Assembly: GCA_937890745.1 (NCBI GenBank)
Contig: CALADH010000053.1
Location: 1 to 46,683 of the forward strand
From: Scybalocola_A sp900557175
GTDB taxonomy: Bacteria > Bacillota > Clostridia > Lachnospirales > Lachnospiraceae
DNA: 46,683 nucleotides
Direction: 5' to 3'
Position numbers and translations under genes: made by a program. The notes under the pieces are model-generated. The model worked only from the letters and a program-made list of their open reading frames with translations, was not told the DNA's origin and did not search any database. Positions 23,827 to 33,042 of the stretch are shown here, piece by piece. Position 1 is the stretch's first letter. Each line of letters opens with the position of its first letter.

Positions 23827-26136
23827 TTAACCTCTCGTTCTCTCAACATCGTAAACACAGTCCAGTGAACGCAGCTTATCAATAATCTTTCCAAGCTGCT
23901 GCCGGCTCTTAATTTCAAAGCAAACATTAATTGTCGCCTTACCATTTTTCCCCGACCGGCTGGACATCGCTGTCACATTAATTTCTTTTTCCGTAAATAC
24001 TTTGGCAACCTCCACAATGACACCGACTTTGTCGCATACATAGACATTGATTTCAGCTTTAAATACTGCATCAGCCGCCACACTGTCTTCCTGCCACTCG
24101 GCATCTATAAGGCGGTTTCTGTCAAGCTCTGAAATATTCATCACATTAATACAATCTGTCCGGTGAATGGATATGCCTCGTCCTCTTGTGACAAAGCCGA
24201 CAATCTCATCGCCCGGCACCGGACTGCAGCATTTTGAAAAACGGACAGCCACATCGTGAATACCCTTCACGACAATCGCGCTGTGGCTTTTCGCTGTCGT
24301 TCTTGTCCGTCCTGAATCCGGCTTCGACTGCTGTGCCAGCTGCTCAAGGACATTATCGTCGGTCAGAAGCTTCATCTTTGCTTTCTTCTGCTCCTCCACA
24401 AGACGGTTGACAACCTGACTTTCCTTAAGGCCGCCGTGGCCGACAGCCGCACATACGGCATCCCAGTTTCTGAAACCGTATTTTTTAAGGACCTTTTCAA
24501 CATATTCAGGCTTAGTCACATCGCTTAAAACAATACCCTTGGCTTTCGCATAAGTCGTGATGGCGTCCTTGCCTTTAATAATATTTTCTTCTTTAAACTC
24601 TGTTTTAAACCATTGATTAATCTTATTTTTAGCCTGCGTGCTCTTAACAATATTGAGCCAGTCGCGGCTTGGCCCCTTTGAATTCTGAGACGTGATAATC
24701 TCGATTCTGTCGCCATTTTGAATAATATAATCAATATTGACAAGACGGCCGTTGGCTCTTGCGCCGACCATCTTATTGCCGACTGCCGAGTGAATACTGT
24801 AAGCAAAGTCAATCGGCGTCGAACCATTCGGAAGATTCTTGACGTCGCCGGCCGGTGTAAAGCAATAGACACTTTCCGAAAACAAATCAAGGTCGTTTTT
24901 AAGAAGACTCATAAATTCTCTGTTGTCAGACATATCCTTCTGCCATTCAAGAATCTGGCGCAGCCATGTCAGCTTTGCCTCCTCCTTATTCGGCGTATTC
25001 ACACCGTTAGGATCTTCCTTATATTTCCAGTGGGCGGCAATACCATACTCTGCCGTCTTATGCATCTCAAACGTACGGATCTGTATCTCAAAAGGCTTCC
25101 CCGACGGCCCTATAAGCGTCGTGTGAAGTGACTGATACATATTCTGCTTCGGCATGGCGATATAATCTTTAAAGCGCCCCGGAATCGGTTTATATTTTTC
25201 ATGAATAAGCCCCAGCGCCGCATAGCAGTCTTTTATCGAATCGACAATAATACGCACCGCGAACAAGTCATAAATCTGATCGATTGTCTTATTCTGATTG
25301 ACCATCTTTTTATAAATACTGAAAAAATGCTTCACACGGCCGCTGATCTGTGCTTTAATACCGCCCTGCTTCATACACTCGGATACCTCGTCTACAATCG
25401 CGGATACAAAAGCCTCACGCTCACTTTTTCTTGAAGCGATCTTTTCTGCAAGATCATAATAAACATCCGGCTGTAAATAGCGCAGCGCTAAATCGTCCAG
25501 TTCAATCTTGATTTTAGAAATACCGAGTCTCTGGGCAATCGGCGCATAAATATCCATCGTCTCACGGGCTTTTTCTTTCTGCTTTTCCGGCTTCATAAAC
25601 TTTAATGTACGCATATTGTGAAGCCTGTCGGCAAGCTTGATCAAAATAACACGGATATCCTTTGCCATTGCAAGAAACATCTTTCTCAGATTTTCAGCCT
25701 GAACCTCGACTTTATCTTTAGAATAAGACAGCTGGCCAAGCTTTGTAACGCCATCGACGATCAAAGCAACTTCACTGCCAAACTCCGCCGCAATTTCATC
25801 TGTTGTCATGACCGTATCTTCAACAACATCATGGAGAAGACCGCCGATAATTGTTTCTTTATCAAGCTCAAGGTCTGCTAAAATTATGGCAACACAAAGC
25901 GGATGGATAATATAAGGTTCTTTTGACTTCCTGAGCTGTCCCTCATGCGCTTTATTTGCAATATTATAAGCCTTTTCAATCTGACTGATATCCGCTGACG
26001 GATGGTACGTCTTTACCTTATCAATAAGCTGTTTGTACAAAACTGCCGGCTCTGTGAAATCTTTGGTGGCCACAAGCTCTCCTTCACTTTCCGGTTCAAT
26101 TACGTCCACATCAATCACTTTCTTTTCTTCTGCCAT
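23827..26136 (-). CDS. relA: Bifunctional (p)ppGpp synthetase/hydrolase
   Basis: 769 aa, long RelA/SpoT homologue. An intact HD hydrolase domain is present (HEGQLRKSKEPYIIHP, GGLLHDVVEDT), then the synthetase domain (GRVKHFFSIYKKM, DLFAVRIIV, YIAMPKQNMYQSLHTT), a TGS domain (VYCFTPAGDVKNLPNGSTPIDFAY), a conserved cysteine region (VRFSKCCSPVPGDEIVGFV) and a C-terminal ACT domain. Both catalytic halves look active, so it should make and degrade the alarmone. It has its own promoter 38-61 bases upstream of the ATG and heads the MBL-hemZ-tcdA unit; recJ and apt lie upstream. Confidence 0.97.
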   Translation of the reverse strand: MAEEKKVIDVDVIEPESEGELVATKDFTEPAVLYKQLIDKVKTYHPSADISQIEKAYNIANKAHEGQLRKSKEPYIIHPLCVAIILADLELDKETIIGGLLHDVVEDTVMTTDEIAAEFGSEVALIVDGVTKLGQLSYSKDKVEVQAENLRKMFLAMAKDIRVILIKLADRLHNMRTLKFMKPEKQKEKARETMDIYAPIAQRLGISKIKIELDDLALRYLQPDVYYDLAEKIASRKSEREAFVSAIVDEVSECMKQGGIKAQISGRVKHFFSIYKKMVNQNKTIDQIYDLFAVRIIVDSIKDCYAALGLIHEKYKPIPGRFKDYIAMPKQNMYQSLHTTLIGPSGKPFEIQIRTFEMHKTAEYGIAAHWKYKEDPNGVNTPNKEEAKLTWLRQILEWQKDMSDNREFMSLLKNDLDLFSESVYCFTPAGDVKNLPNGSTPIDFAYSIHSAVGNKMVGARANGRLVNIDYIIQNGDRIEIITSQNSKGPSRDWLNIVKSTQAKNKINQWFKTEFKEENIIKGKDAITTYAKAKGIVLSDVTKPEYVEKVLKKYGFRNWDAVCAAVGHGGLKESQVVNRLVEEQKKAKMKLLTDDNVLEQLAQQSKPDSGRTRTTAKSHSAIVVKGIHDVAVRFSKCCSPVPGDEIVGFVTRGRGISIHRTDCINVMNISELDRNRLIDAEWQEDSVAADAVFKAEINVYVCDKVGVIVEVAKVFTEKEINVTAMSSRSGKNGKATINVCFEIKSRQQLGKIIDKLRSLDCVYDVERTRG

Positions 26137-26168
26137 AATACCACCTCTTTCACTTCATCTCTGAATCA

Positions 26169-26197
26169 ATTATAACCGCCATTGCCGCGGATTGCAA
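26169..26197 (-). promoter_or_regulatory. Promoter of the rel operon
   Basis: Minus-strand TTGCAA (26197-26192), 17 bases, perfect TATAAT (26174-26169), in the short gap between apt and rel. Confidence 0.8.
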
Positions 26198-26231
26198 CTA
26201 TTTAAGCATTTATAAGAAATAAGCACAAATT

Positions 26232-26756
26232 TTACTTGCCCTCGTAAATAATTGCAGAAGACACATCATAGCCTGCCAGACGCCCGCGTCCTTTAAGCCC
26301 TGCCAGCTCAATAAGGAAAATAACTTTGACAACCTCGCCGCCAAGCTTCTCCACAAGCTTTATATTTGCCTCCATTGTGCCGCCTGTCGCAAGCAGATCA
26401 TCGACAAGAACAACTTTTTGTCCCGGTCTGATTGCATCCTTATGTATCTCTACTTCGGCGCTGCCATACTCAAGGTCGTAAGACTGAGACACTGTTTCTC
26501 TCGGAAGCTTGCCTTTCTTTCGTATCGGCACGAATCCCTTATTAAAATTATAGGCAATCGGCATACCGAAAATAAAGCCTCTCGCCTCCGGGCCGACAAC
26601 AACATCAAACGCCTTATCGCCAATATAGCCGCCCATCGTGTCAATGGCAAGCTTTAACCCTTCAGGGCTTTGAATCACTGTTGTAATATCTCTGAAAATA
26701 ATGCCCGGTTCCGGAAAATCGGGAATACTTAAAACATAATCTTCTAATTTTTTCAT
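26232..26756 (-). CDS. apt: Adenine phosphoribosyltransferase
   Basis: 174 aa, normal length. Converts adenine and PRPP to AMP in purine salvage. PDFPEPGIIFRDIT near the N-terminus, GPEARGFIFG and the PRPP-binding motif VVLVDDLLATGGTM (~115-130) are all intact. The ATG follows AAGGAGA. It lies between recJ and rel; the recJ-apt-rel order is frequent in Clostridia. A weak promoter may lie inside the recJ end. Confidence 0.97.
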   Translation of the reverse strand: MKKLEDYVLSIPDFPEPGIIFRDITTVIQSPEGLKLAIDTMGGYIGDKAFDVVVGPEARGFIFGMPIAYNFNKGFVPIRKKGKLPRETVSQSYDLEYGSAEVEIHKDAIRPGQKVVLVDDLLATGGTMEANIKLVEKLGGEVVKVIFLIELAGLKGRGRLAGYDVSSAIIYEGK

Positions 26757-26782
26757 TTGAATCGTCTCCTTCTATTGTACTT

Positions 26783-26812
26783 AGTATATCACGTTATCCC
26801 TTTATTCGACAA
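26783..26812 (-). promoter_or_regulatory. Possible promoter of apt
   Basis: Minus-strand TTGTCG (26812-26807), 18 bases, TATACT (26788-26783) with an extended -10 TGA just before it. It overlaps the recJ stop region, so apt could be expressed alone as well as with recJ. Confidence 0.45.
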
Positions 26813-28569
26813 TAACTCTGTATAATTATTTGCAGCTTTCTGCTGCCCATATATTCGTTGACCGACGGATAGTATGTAAAAGCAAGGTCAATGTGATTTG
26901 TGCCGCGATACATTGCATCGGCGGCGCCGGTTCCGTACTCGCCCTCAACAAATTTGTCAAAAGCCTCGATGTCTCCGAAGTAAAGCGCCTCCATCATTGT
27001 GTGCATTTCATTGCATACTGTCATTTTAAGGACATTATGATTTTTCCCAATCACCGCCGCTTTAATCACTTTAAAATGTTTTTCCGCGAATACAGGCTTT
27101 ATATTGCCTTTGCCAAAAGGCTCCAAAAGTTCAAGCTGCTCTACAAAGTCTTCCGTAATATAACCGATTGGCATGGCAACGTCAATTTTTACGACCGGCA
27201 CTAAATCCTGCTCAGTCAGACCGCAGTTTTCATTGAGGCACCGGCGAAGTGTGTCAAGATTTTTTGCCGGCAGGCTCATACCGGCAGCCATCGGATGACC
27301 TCCGAATTTTGTCAGAAGCTGTTTGCAGTGCATCAATCCTTCAAAAATATTATAGGCTTCAATCGAACGGGCCGAACCTTTAATCATGCCGTCCTCCACA
27401 TTTGTAAAAACAATGACCGGACGGTGATATTTTTCTTTAATGCGGCCGGCAATAATACCGACAAGACTCTCATGACAGCCTTCAAGACATACCAAAATAA
27501 TTTTATCTTTGTCATAACCGTTCTTTTCGATGACAGCGACCGCCTGTTCAAAGCCTTTCACAGTCATCTCCTTTCGGCTTTCGTTCAAATCACGGAGGGC
27601 TTCGGCAATTTTTTCCGCCTCCGCCTTATTTTTGCTCATTAAAAGCTCAAGCGCGATTTTAACGGTTTCAAGACGGCCGGCCGCATTAAAGCACGGCCCA
27701 ATCACAAAGCCGATATGATAGGCTGAAATTTTTTCCGGATTCAGCTTGCACGCCTTCATTAAAGCCCAAAGACCGATATTCTCTGTCGCTGCAAGCTGCG
27801 CCAGTCCGTATTTTACAAGAATACGATTTTCATCCTCCAAATCCATCACATCGGCAACCGTCGCAATCGCCGCATATTGGACAAGATTGTAAAGTTCTTC
27901 TTTTTTAATGCCGCATAATTCATAAAGTACCTGCACAAGCTTAAAAGCGACACCGGCGCCGCAAAGCTTTTTAAATGGATAAGCGCAGTCCGGCTGCTTC
28001 GGATTCACAATGGCATCGGCTTTTGTTGAAAGATTTCTTCGGCTGCCGTCAGCCATTTCTTCATAAGGAATATCATGATGATCTGTCACAATAACCGTCA
28101 TACCGAGCTTTTTTGCATATTCAATCGGTTCAAAGGCCGCAATGCCGTTGTCGCACGTCACAATAAGGCGGATACCGTCATCATAAGCTTCTCTGACAAT
28201 ACGCTCATTCAGGCCATAACCTTCCTTTGTCCTGTCCGGCGTCAATATTTCAGGCACAGCGCCCGCCTTTTTAAAAGCCGTATATAAAATAAATCCCGAA
28301 AAAATACCGTCCACGTCAAAATCCGAGGCAATCGCTATCTTATCTCCCTGCCCCACGGCATCTGCAATGATTTTTGCCGCTTTTACAATATCCTTCATTG
28401 AATGCGGCGCATATAAATCCGAAAGGCTTCCTTTAAGATATTTTCTTATATCTTCTTCCTCTCTGATCCCGCGGTTCACCATCAGACGGGCAAGCACCGG
28501 GCTGATTTTAAACTTCTGTGCAATGGCATTAAAATCTGCCCGCTTTGCCATAAGCACCCATTTTTCCAT
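26794..28569 (-). CDS. recJ: Single-stranded-DNA-specific exonuclease RecJ
   Basis: 591 aa from the ATG at 28569, which has ACGGAGG seven bases upstream; a longer frame starting 12 codons earlier spans the binding site and a hairpin. DHH phosphoesterase motifs are seen: ASDFDVDGIFSGF (motif I), VTCDNGIAA, VTDHHDIP (the DHH), then the DHHA1 domain with FGGHPMAAGMS. The C-terminal OB-fold follows. RecJ degrades 5' single-stranded DNA in recombination and mismatch repair. It follows secDF across a hairpin and precedes apt. Confidence 0.95.
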   Translation of the reverse strand: MEKWVLMAKRADFNAIAQKFKISPVLARLMVNRGIREEEDIRKYLKGSLSDLYAPHSMKDIVKAAKIIADAVGQGDKIAIASDFDVDGIFSGFILYTAFKKAGAVPEILTPDRTKEGYGLNERIVREAYDDGIRLIVTCDNGIAAFEPIEYAKKLGMTVIVTDHHDIPYEEMADGSRRNLSTKADAIVNPKQPDCAYPFKKLCGAGVAFKLVQVLYELCGIKKEELYNLVQYAAIATVADVMDLEDENRILVKYGLAQLAATENIGLWALMKACKLNPEKISAYHIGFVIGPCFNAAGRLETVKIALELLMSKNKAEAEKIAEALRDLNESRKEMTVKGFEQAVAVIEKNGYDKDKIILVCLEGCHESLVGIIAGRIKEKYHRPVIVFTNVEDGMIKGSARSIEAYNIFEGLMHCKQLLTKFGGHPMAAGMSLPAKNLDTLRRCLNENCGLTEQDLVPVVKIDVAMPIGYITEDFVEQLELLEPFGKGNIKPVFAEKHFKVIKAAVIGKNHNVLKMTVCNEMHTMMEALYFGDIEAFDKFVEGEYGTGAADAMYRGTNHIDLAFTYYPSVNEYMGSRKLQIIIQSYCRIKG

Positions 28570-28590
28570 TGTGTATCCTCCGTAAAATTC

Positions 28591-28618
28591 AAATACCCGC
28601 AGCAAGCCACGGGTATTT
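28591..28618 (-). terminator. Hairpin between secDF and recJ
   Basis: AAATACCCG (28591-28599) and CGGGTATTT (28610-28618), 9 bp with a 10-base loop. On the minus strand only GAATTTT follows, so it is a weak stop at best and recJ may be partly co-transcribed with secDF. The RecJ binding site begins 12 bases further on. Confidence 0.5.
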
Positions 28619-28624
28619 AAAAAT

Positions 28625-31000
28625 TTATTTTTTCTTTTCAGAACGTTTTTTCATAATGTACCAAAGCGCACCTGTAATACAGATGGATGAATATGCACCG
28701 CAGATAATACCTGCCATTAACGGCAGTGTAAATTCACGGATTGCTGTCACGCCCATAATGTACAATACAAAAATTGTGATAAAAGTTGTCAGCGAAGTGT
28801 TAATGCTTCGTGAAATCGTCTGGCTGATACTTGTGTTGACAACAACATCAAGTGCTTCCTTGCCCATGACCTTTCTGTTCTCACGGATACGGTCAAAGAT
28901 AACGATTGTCGCATTGATTGAATATCCGACGATTGTCAGCATACATGCAATAAATGTGTTGCCGACAGGGATTCTCACAAGCGCATAAACTGTAAGCACA
29001 ACTAAAACGTCATGCAGCAATGCGATTACCGCACTTGCGCCAAACTTCACATCCTTGAAACGGATCCATATATAAATGAGCATAAATATGCCGGCAATGA
29101 CAACGGCCAAAACGGCATCTCTTTGCATTTCATCACTTACAACCGCACTGATACTTTCCTCAGCAATTGAATTTTCATCAATGCCGTACTTCTCAGCGAT
29201 AGCGCCCTTAACATCTGCTCTCTTTTCTTTATCAAGCACCGGTGTCTTGACAATGACTTCGTTGGAATCCTGAACATTCTGAAGCTGTATGTCTGTTGTG
29301 CCGCCCTTTTCTGTAATTAAGGCACGCAGCGCATTGCCGCCTTCACCCTTTGTATCGACATACTCATTAAACGGTATCGTCATAGATGTACCGCCTGTAA
29401 AGTCAAGGCTGTAATTTAAAATATGTTTGCCTGTCGCACCATTGACGCCCATTGCAATAATGCCCGCGCCGATAGCAACAACTGAAATTGCAAAGAAAAT
29501 GGCTTTTCTTCCCGTAAAATTGAAAACCTTCGCCTTTTTCTGACGTCCGTAAAACTTCTCAGCACGGATACCGAGGGCGAAAAAGCCGTTCATAACGATA
29601 CGTGTAATAACCATCGCCGTAAACATCGATAAAACGATACCGAGTGCCAGCGTTGTCGCAAAGCCCTTAATCGGACCTGTACCCATAATATAAAGTACAG
29701 CAGCGGCAATTAATGTTGTCACATTACCGTCGATGATGGCAGAAGCAGCCTTTTTAAAGCCCATATTAATGGCTGTGCGCACGGAATGGCCTGCTGTAAT
29801 TTCCTCACGGATACGTGTGAAAATAATAACATTGGCATCAACAGCCATACCTAGTGATAAAATAATACCTGCAATACCCGGAAGTGTCAGTGTGACATCA
29901 AGGGCATTTAAGAAGCAAAGCATCATTGCAAGGTACAGTAACAGGGCAATACCTGAGGCAAGGCCCGGAATTAAATACATCACAATCATAAATACAATAA
30001 CAAGTCCGACACCGATGGCACCGGCCACAAGGCTTGTAGAAAGTGCATCCTCGCCAAGCTTTGCACCGACAACCGTTGAATGGACATCTTCAAGTTCCAC
30101 TTTAAGCTTTCCAAGACGGATTGTTGTCGCAAGACTGTTGGCAGATTCATAAGTAAAATTACCTGTAATAATTGCCTCACCGTTTGTAATTGCATCGTTG
30201 ACATTCGGATAACTGATAATCTGTCCGTCATAGATAATATAAATCGGCTTGCCGATATTTCTTTCAGTTGCCTCGGCAAATTTCTTTGCACCCTCAGATG
30301 TAAACTGAAGACGGACAACATATTCGTTATTGCCATAGCTATCCTGCTGTGTGCGGACATCGGCTGTCACAACATCATTGCCGTCAACAACCTTATTAAA
30401 GCCCGGAATTGCAGATTCAATCTCATCCTTTTCGCCGTCTGTATCGACAGCCTCGGCCTTGGATTCTGATTCTGTCTCAGTCTCTTTCTTGGCTTCTGTT
30501 TCTTTCTCAGTTTCGGATTCTGTTTCCTTCACTGACTCTTTTTCAGTCTCTGTACTTTCAGCTTCTGTGCTTTCGCCGGTCTTTTCACTCTCGGCAGAAG
30601 TTTCGGATTCTGTATCATCAGCTGTCTCAACCATTTCGTAAAAACCGATGCTTCCCGGATTTCCTAAATTATTAAGGACTTCCTCAGCATCGTAAACGCC
30701 CGGAATCTGAACACTGATGCGGTCAGCGCCTTCCTGATAAACCTCAGCCTCTGTGCTGTAAACTTCAACTCTCTGCTGAAGCTTATACACCGTATCACTC
30801 ATATCCTCAGCTGAAGGCGTATCGCCCTTTGCCTGATATGTGATGCTGACACCGCCGGCCAAATCAAGGCCAAGCTTAATGTTTCCCGCACTGCCCTGAT
30901 GTCTCTCGCCGACACCTTTCCACGATACGAAGCCGCAGGCTGCAATCATGACGATGACGAGAACCAGTCCGAGAATTCTCATTCCCTTTTTCTCTTTCAT
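28625..31000 (-). CDS. secDF: Fused protein translocase subunit SecDF
   Basis: 791 aa: SecD and SecF joined, as in many Firmicutes. Both halves carry the typical set, an N-terminal membrane helix, an outside domain, then five helices. Conserved blocks are LGLDLAGGVSITYQ, PGIAGIILSLGMAVDANVIIFTRIREE (SecD) and YSLDFTGGTSM, LTIVGYSINATIVIFDRIREN (SecF). It uses the proton gradient to finish export through SecYEG. Residues ~124-196 of the first outside domain are a run of E, T, S and K not expected in SecD. The ATG follows AAGGAGAGAGG. It starts 23 bases after the SCIFF maturase. Confidence 0.96.
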   Translation of the reverse strand: MKEKKGMRILGLVLVIVMIAACGFVSWKGVGERHQGSAGNIKLGLDLAGGVSITYQAKGDTPSAEDMSDTVYKLQQRVEVYSTEAEVYQEGADRISVQIPGVYDAEEVLNNLGNPGSIGFYEMVETADDTESETSAESEKTGESTEAESTETEKESVKETESETEKETEAKKETETESESKAEAVDTDGEKDEIESAIPGFNKVVDGNDVVTADVRTQQDSYGNNEYVVRLQFTSEGAKKFAEATERNIGKPIYIIYDGQIISYPNVNDAITNGEAIITGNFTYESANSLATTIRLGKLKVELEDVHSTVVGAKLGEDALSTSLVAGAIGVGLVIVFMIVMYLIPGLASGIALLLYLAMMLCFLNALDVTLTLPGIAGIILSLGMAVDANVIIFTRIREEITAGHSVRTAINMGFKKAASAIIDGNVTTLIAAAVLYIMGTGPIKGFATTLALGIVLSMFTAMVITRIVMNGFFALGIRAEKFYGRQKKAKVFNFTGRKAIFFAISVVAIGAGIIAMGVNGATGKHILNYSLDFTGGTSMTIPFNEYVDTKGEGGNALRALITEKGGTTDIQLQNVQDSNEVIVKTPVLDKEKRADVKGAIAEKYGIDENSIAEESISAVVSDEMQRDAVLAVVIAGIFMLIYIWIRFKDVKFGASAVIALLHDVLVVLTVYALVRIPVGNTFIACMLTIVGYSINATIVIFDRIRENRKVMGKEALDVVVNTSISQTISRSINTSLTTFITIFVLYIMGVTAIREFTLPLMAGIICGAYSSICITGALWYIMKKRSEKKK
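30425..30628 (-). repeat. Low-complexity Glu/Thr/Ser/Lys-coding stretch in secDF
   Basis: About 70 codons built from near-repeats of glutamate, threonine, serine and lysine (ETESETEKETEAKKETETES is one part). On the plus strand this appears as repeated TCTGTTTC-like words and produces a long serine-rich shadow frame. It falls between two conserved segments of the first outside domain. Expansion by slippage is likely. Confidence 0.8.
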
Positions 31001-31023
31001 TGTTCCTCTCTCCTTAAAATATA

Positions 31024-32376
31024 TCAGTCTGCCAAAGCAGCCTTAATCATAATCGCACACTCCACGCGCTTTCTCATTAATTCACAGCCGATATCATAGG
31101 CGTCATTAATTGAATGGTGGAAATTATAAGCATTGGCCGCACAGCCGCCGCTGCAGTAAAACTTTGCAAAACAATTTCTGCACTTGTCTTTTGTATAAAC
31201 ATTGCATGCCTTAAATTCATTTCTGATATCCGTGCGCGTAATTCCCTCGTCCACGTTGCCCATCAGATATTCCTCCTGACCGACAAACTGGTGGCACGGA
31301 TAAAAATCACCCCACGGCGTTACAGCAAGATATTCTGTTCCCGAACCACAGCCGGATAAACGCTTTGCCACACACGGGCCGCCGCTTAAATCAATCATAA
31401 AATGGAAGAAATTAAAACCTCTGCCTTCTTTTTCACGCCGAATCATTTCCTTTGCCAGCTTATCATATTCCGCACAGATTTCCGGAATATCCTCAGCCTT
31501 AATAGCATACGGCTCATCATCCGCTGCAACAACAGGTTCAACTGAAATCTGCTTAAAGCCCATATCTGCAAGGCTTAATACGTCTGCCGCAAAATCCTTG
31601 TTATAGTGGGTAAATGTACCTCTTACATAATAATCTTTTTGTCCCCGGCTTTCTGCCAAATGCTGGAACTTCGGCATAATCAGCTCATAGCTTCCTTTGC
31701 CGTTTCTGAACGGACGCATAAAATCATGCACTTCTTTACGGCCGTCTGTACTTAAAACAACATTGGCCATCTCTTTATTGACAAAGTCCTCCACATCCTG
31801 ATTTAAAAGAACGCCGTTTGTTGTCAGCGTAAAACGGAATTTCTTGTCGTGAAGCTTTTCCTGCTCGCGGCCATAAGCGACAAGCTGCTTTACAACTTCA
31901 AAATTCATTAAAGGTTCGCCGCCAAAAAAGTCAACCTCAAGATTATGACGGTTGCCTGAATTGGCAATCAGAAAATCAAGCGCTTTTTTGCCGACCTCAT
32001 AGCTCATAAGCGCACGGCGTCCATGATATTCGCCTTCCTCGGCAAAACAATATTTGCATGCAAGATTACAGTCATGGGCGATATGTAAGCAGAGCGCTTT
32101 AACAACTGTCGGGCGCTTTTTAAAATCAAAAATATAATTTTCGTAAATATCTTCCGTAAAAAGCTGCTCATTTTCTTCAAGCTCACGGATTTCTTCATAG
32201 GCTTCTAAAACATCTTCCGCCGGATATGCCGGTGCAAAATGGCTCTGTAATTGTTCTAATGTCTTTTCTTTATATAAAGGCAGCATATCGTAAATTAAAT
32301 CATCAACGACATGAACAGAACCGCTGTTTACATCAAGCACTATATTGTATCCATTGTTTTTATACTGATGAATCAC
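31024..32376 (-). CDS. scfB: SCIFF peptide thioether maturase (radical SAM/SPASM)
   Basis: 450 aa from the GTG at 32376, giving MIHQYKNNGYNIVLDVNSG, the usual N-terminus of the family; the ATG two codons earlier has only one base between it and AAGGAG, while the GTG has a normal gap. An N-terminal peptide-binding region (~1-90) precedes the radical SAM cluster C103-x3-C107-x2-C110 (CNLACKYC). The C-terminal SPASM part carries further cysteines (CGSGTEYLAV, CRNCFAKFYCSGGC) for two extra FeS clusters. Family enzymes such as CteB join a cysteine sulfur to a threonine alpha-carbon in the SCIFF peptide, encoded directly upstream. Confidence 0.95.
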   Translation of the reverse strand: MIHQYKNNGYNIVLDVNSGSVHVVDDLIYDMLPLYKEKTLEQLQSHFAPAYPAEDVLEAYEEIRELEENEQLFTEDIYENYIFDFKKRPTVVKALCLHIAHDCNLACKYCFAEEGEYHGRRALMSYEVGKKALDFLIANSGNRHNLEVDFFGGEPLMNFEVVKQLVAYGREQEKLHDKKFRFTLTTNGVLLNQDVEDFVNKEMANVVLSTDGRKEVHDFMRPFRNGKGSYELIMPKFQHLAESRGQKDYYVRGTFTHYNKDFAADVLSLADMGFKQISVEPVVAADDEPYAIKAEDIPEICAEYDKLAKEMIRREKEGRGFNFFHFMIDLSGGPCVAKRLSGCGSGTEYLAVTPWGDFYPCHQFVGQEEYLMGNVDEGITRTDIRNEFKACNVYTKDKCRNCFAKFYCSGGCAANAYNFHHSINDAYDIGCELMRKRVECAIMIKAALAD

Positions 32377-32397
32377 TGTCATTCTCCTTCAATTAAT

Positions 32398-32422
32398 AAG
32401 CAGCGGCAAGCTGCCGCTGCTT
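32398..32422 (-). terminator. Hairpin between SCIFF peptide and maturase
   Basis: Perfect 11-bp arms AAGCAGCGGCA (32398-32408) and TGCCGCTGCTT (32412-32422) with a 3-base loop. On the minus strand ATTAATTG follows, not a T-run, so partial termination or 3' end protection is likely. This would give more peptide mRNA than maturase mRNA. Confidence 0.65.
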
Positions 32423-32434
32423 ACTTTTTCTCAA

Positions 32435-32578
32435 TTATTTGTTGTTCTCGCAACTCTGGTTGCCTACTGTACAAGATGTCTTGCAAGCTGACTGACATGA
32501 TGTCTGGCACTCGCCGCATCCGCCTTTAACCATTGAGTTCTTCAAAGAACGAGTATTTAATGTTTTAACACGTTTCAT
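32435..32578 (-). CDS. scfA: SCIFF ribosomally made, modified peptide precursor
   Basis: 47 aa, six cysteines at 21, 24, 28, 32, 36 and 43 after a basic leader (MKRVKTLNTRSLKNSMVKGG). This is the 'six cysteines in forty-five residues' family, near-universal in Clostridia. Cys32 and Thr37 fall on the positions I recall being crosslinked in the C. thermocellum peptide CteA. GGAGG lies eight bases before the ATG. The maturase follows at once. The final product and its function are unknown; strong conservation argues for a cellular role rather than a variable toxin. Confidence 0.96.
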   Translation of the reverse strand: MKRVKTLNTRSLKNSMVKGGCGECQTSCQSACKTSCTVGNQSCENNK

Positions 32579-32611
32579 GAATAATTCCTCCTTTGACTAA
32601 TAACTTGAATT

Positions 32612-32640
32612 ATTATATCACACTCTTTTTCGTTTTTAAA
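32612..32640 (-). promoter_or_regulatory. Promoter of the SCIFF peptide
   Basis: Minus-strand perfect TATAAT (32617-32612) with extended -10 TGA, and TTTAAA (32640-32635) 17 bases upstream. The -35 is weak, but the extended -10 should compensate. It suggests expression separate from the TIGR04086 gene. Confidence 0.65.
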
Positions 32641-32667
32641 GCCATTTTTTGAAGAATTATCCCGATT

Positions 32668-33042
32668 TTAGCTTAACATTCCTCCGAGCATCCCGCTGCC
32701 AAGACAGACAAGGGCGGAAGAAACAAAGGATAATAAAAATCCGGTACCTTCTGCCGCCATTGAAACCGTAAGAAGAAGCACATAATAAATAAGGCCTGCA
32801 AGCATCCCCCACAAAAAACGGCGCTGGCACATTTTTTTACCGCAATACAAGCCCGACAAAAAACAGGCAATGCCATAGCCTGCAATCACCGCAATATGAA
32901 GACTGTTCTCACTCATATCCGTTTTATAAAGCAGCAGTGAGAGTGCACCTATTTCCACAGCTGTCACTGCAAGTGCCACAAAAAGCGCCTTTAAAAATAC
33001 CGGTGCAATGCGTCGGATATCTGCCATCCCCACTTTTTCCAT
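32668..33042 (-). CDS. TIGR04086 family membrane protein
   Basis: 124 aa, four hydrophobic helices (~15-38, ~48-68, ~74-94, ~99-122). GYGIACFLSGLYCGKKMCQRRFLWGMLAGLIYY and a glycine-rich C-terminus (GSGMLGGMLS) resemble TIGR04086, a family usually found between yajC and the SCIFF peptide, as here. Function unknown; position suggests a link to export or to the SCIFF module. The first ATG is used, with AGGGA about eleven bases upstream; an internal ATG lacks spacing. Confidence 0.85.
   Translation of the reverse strand: MEKVGMADIRRIAPVFLKALFVALAVTAVEIGALSLLLYKTDMSENSLHIAVIAGYGIACFLSGLYCGKKMCQRRFLWGMLAGLIYYVLLLTVSMAAEGTGFLLSFVSSALVCLGSGMLGGMLS

Noticed and set aside
30351..30675. Serine-rich plus-strand frames
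   Set aside because: They are the complement of the Glu/Thr/Ser/Lys-coding repeat in secDF, not genes.
32382..32382. ATG at 32382 as start of the SCIFF maturase
   Set aside because: Only one base separates it from AAGGAG; the GTG at 32376 has normal spacing and gives the family's usual MIHQY N-terminus.
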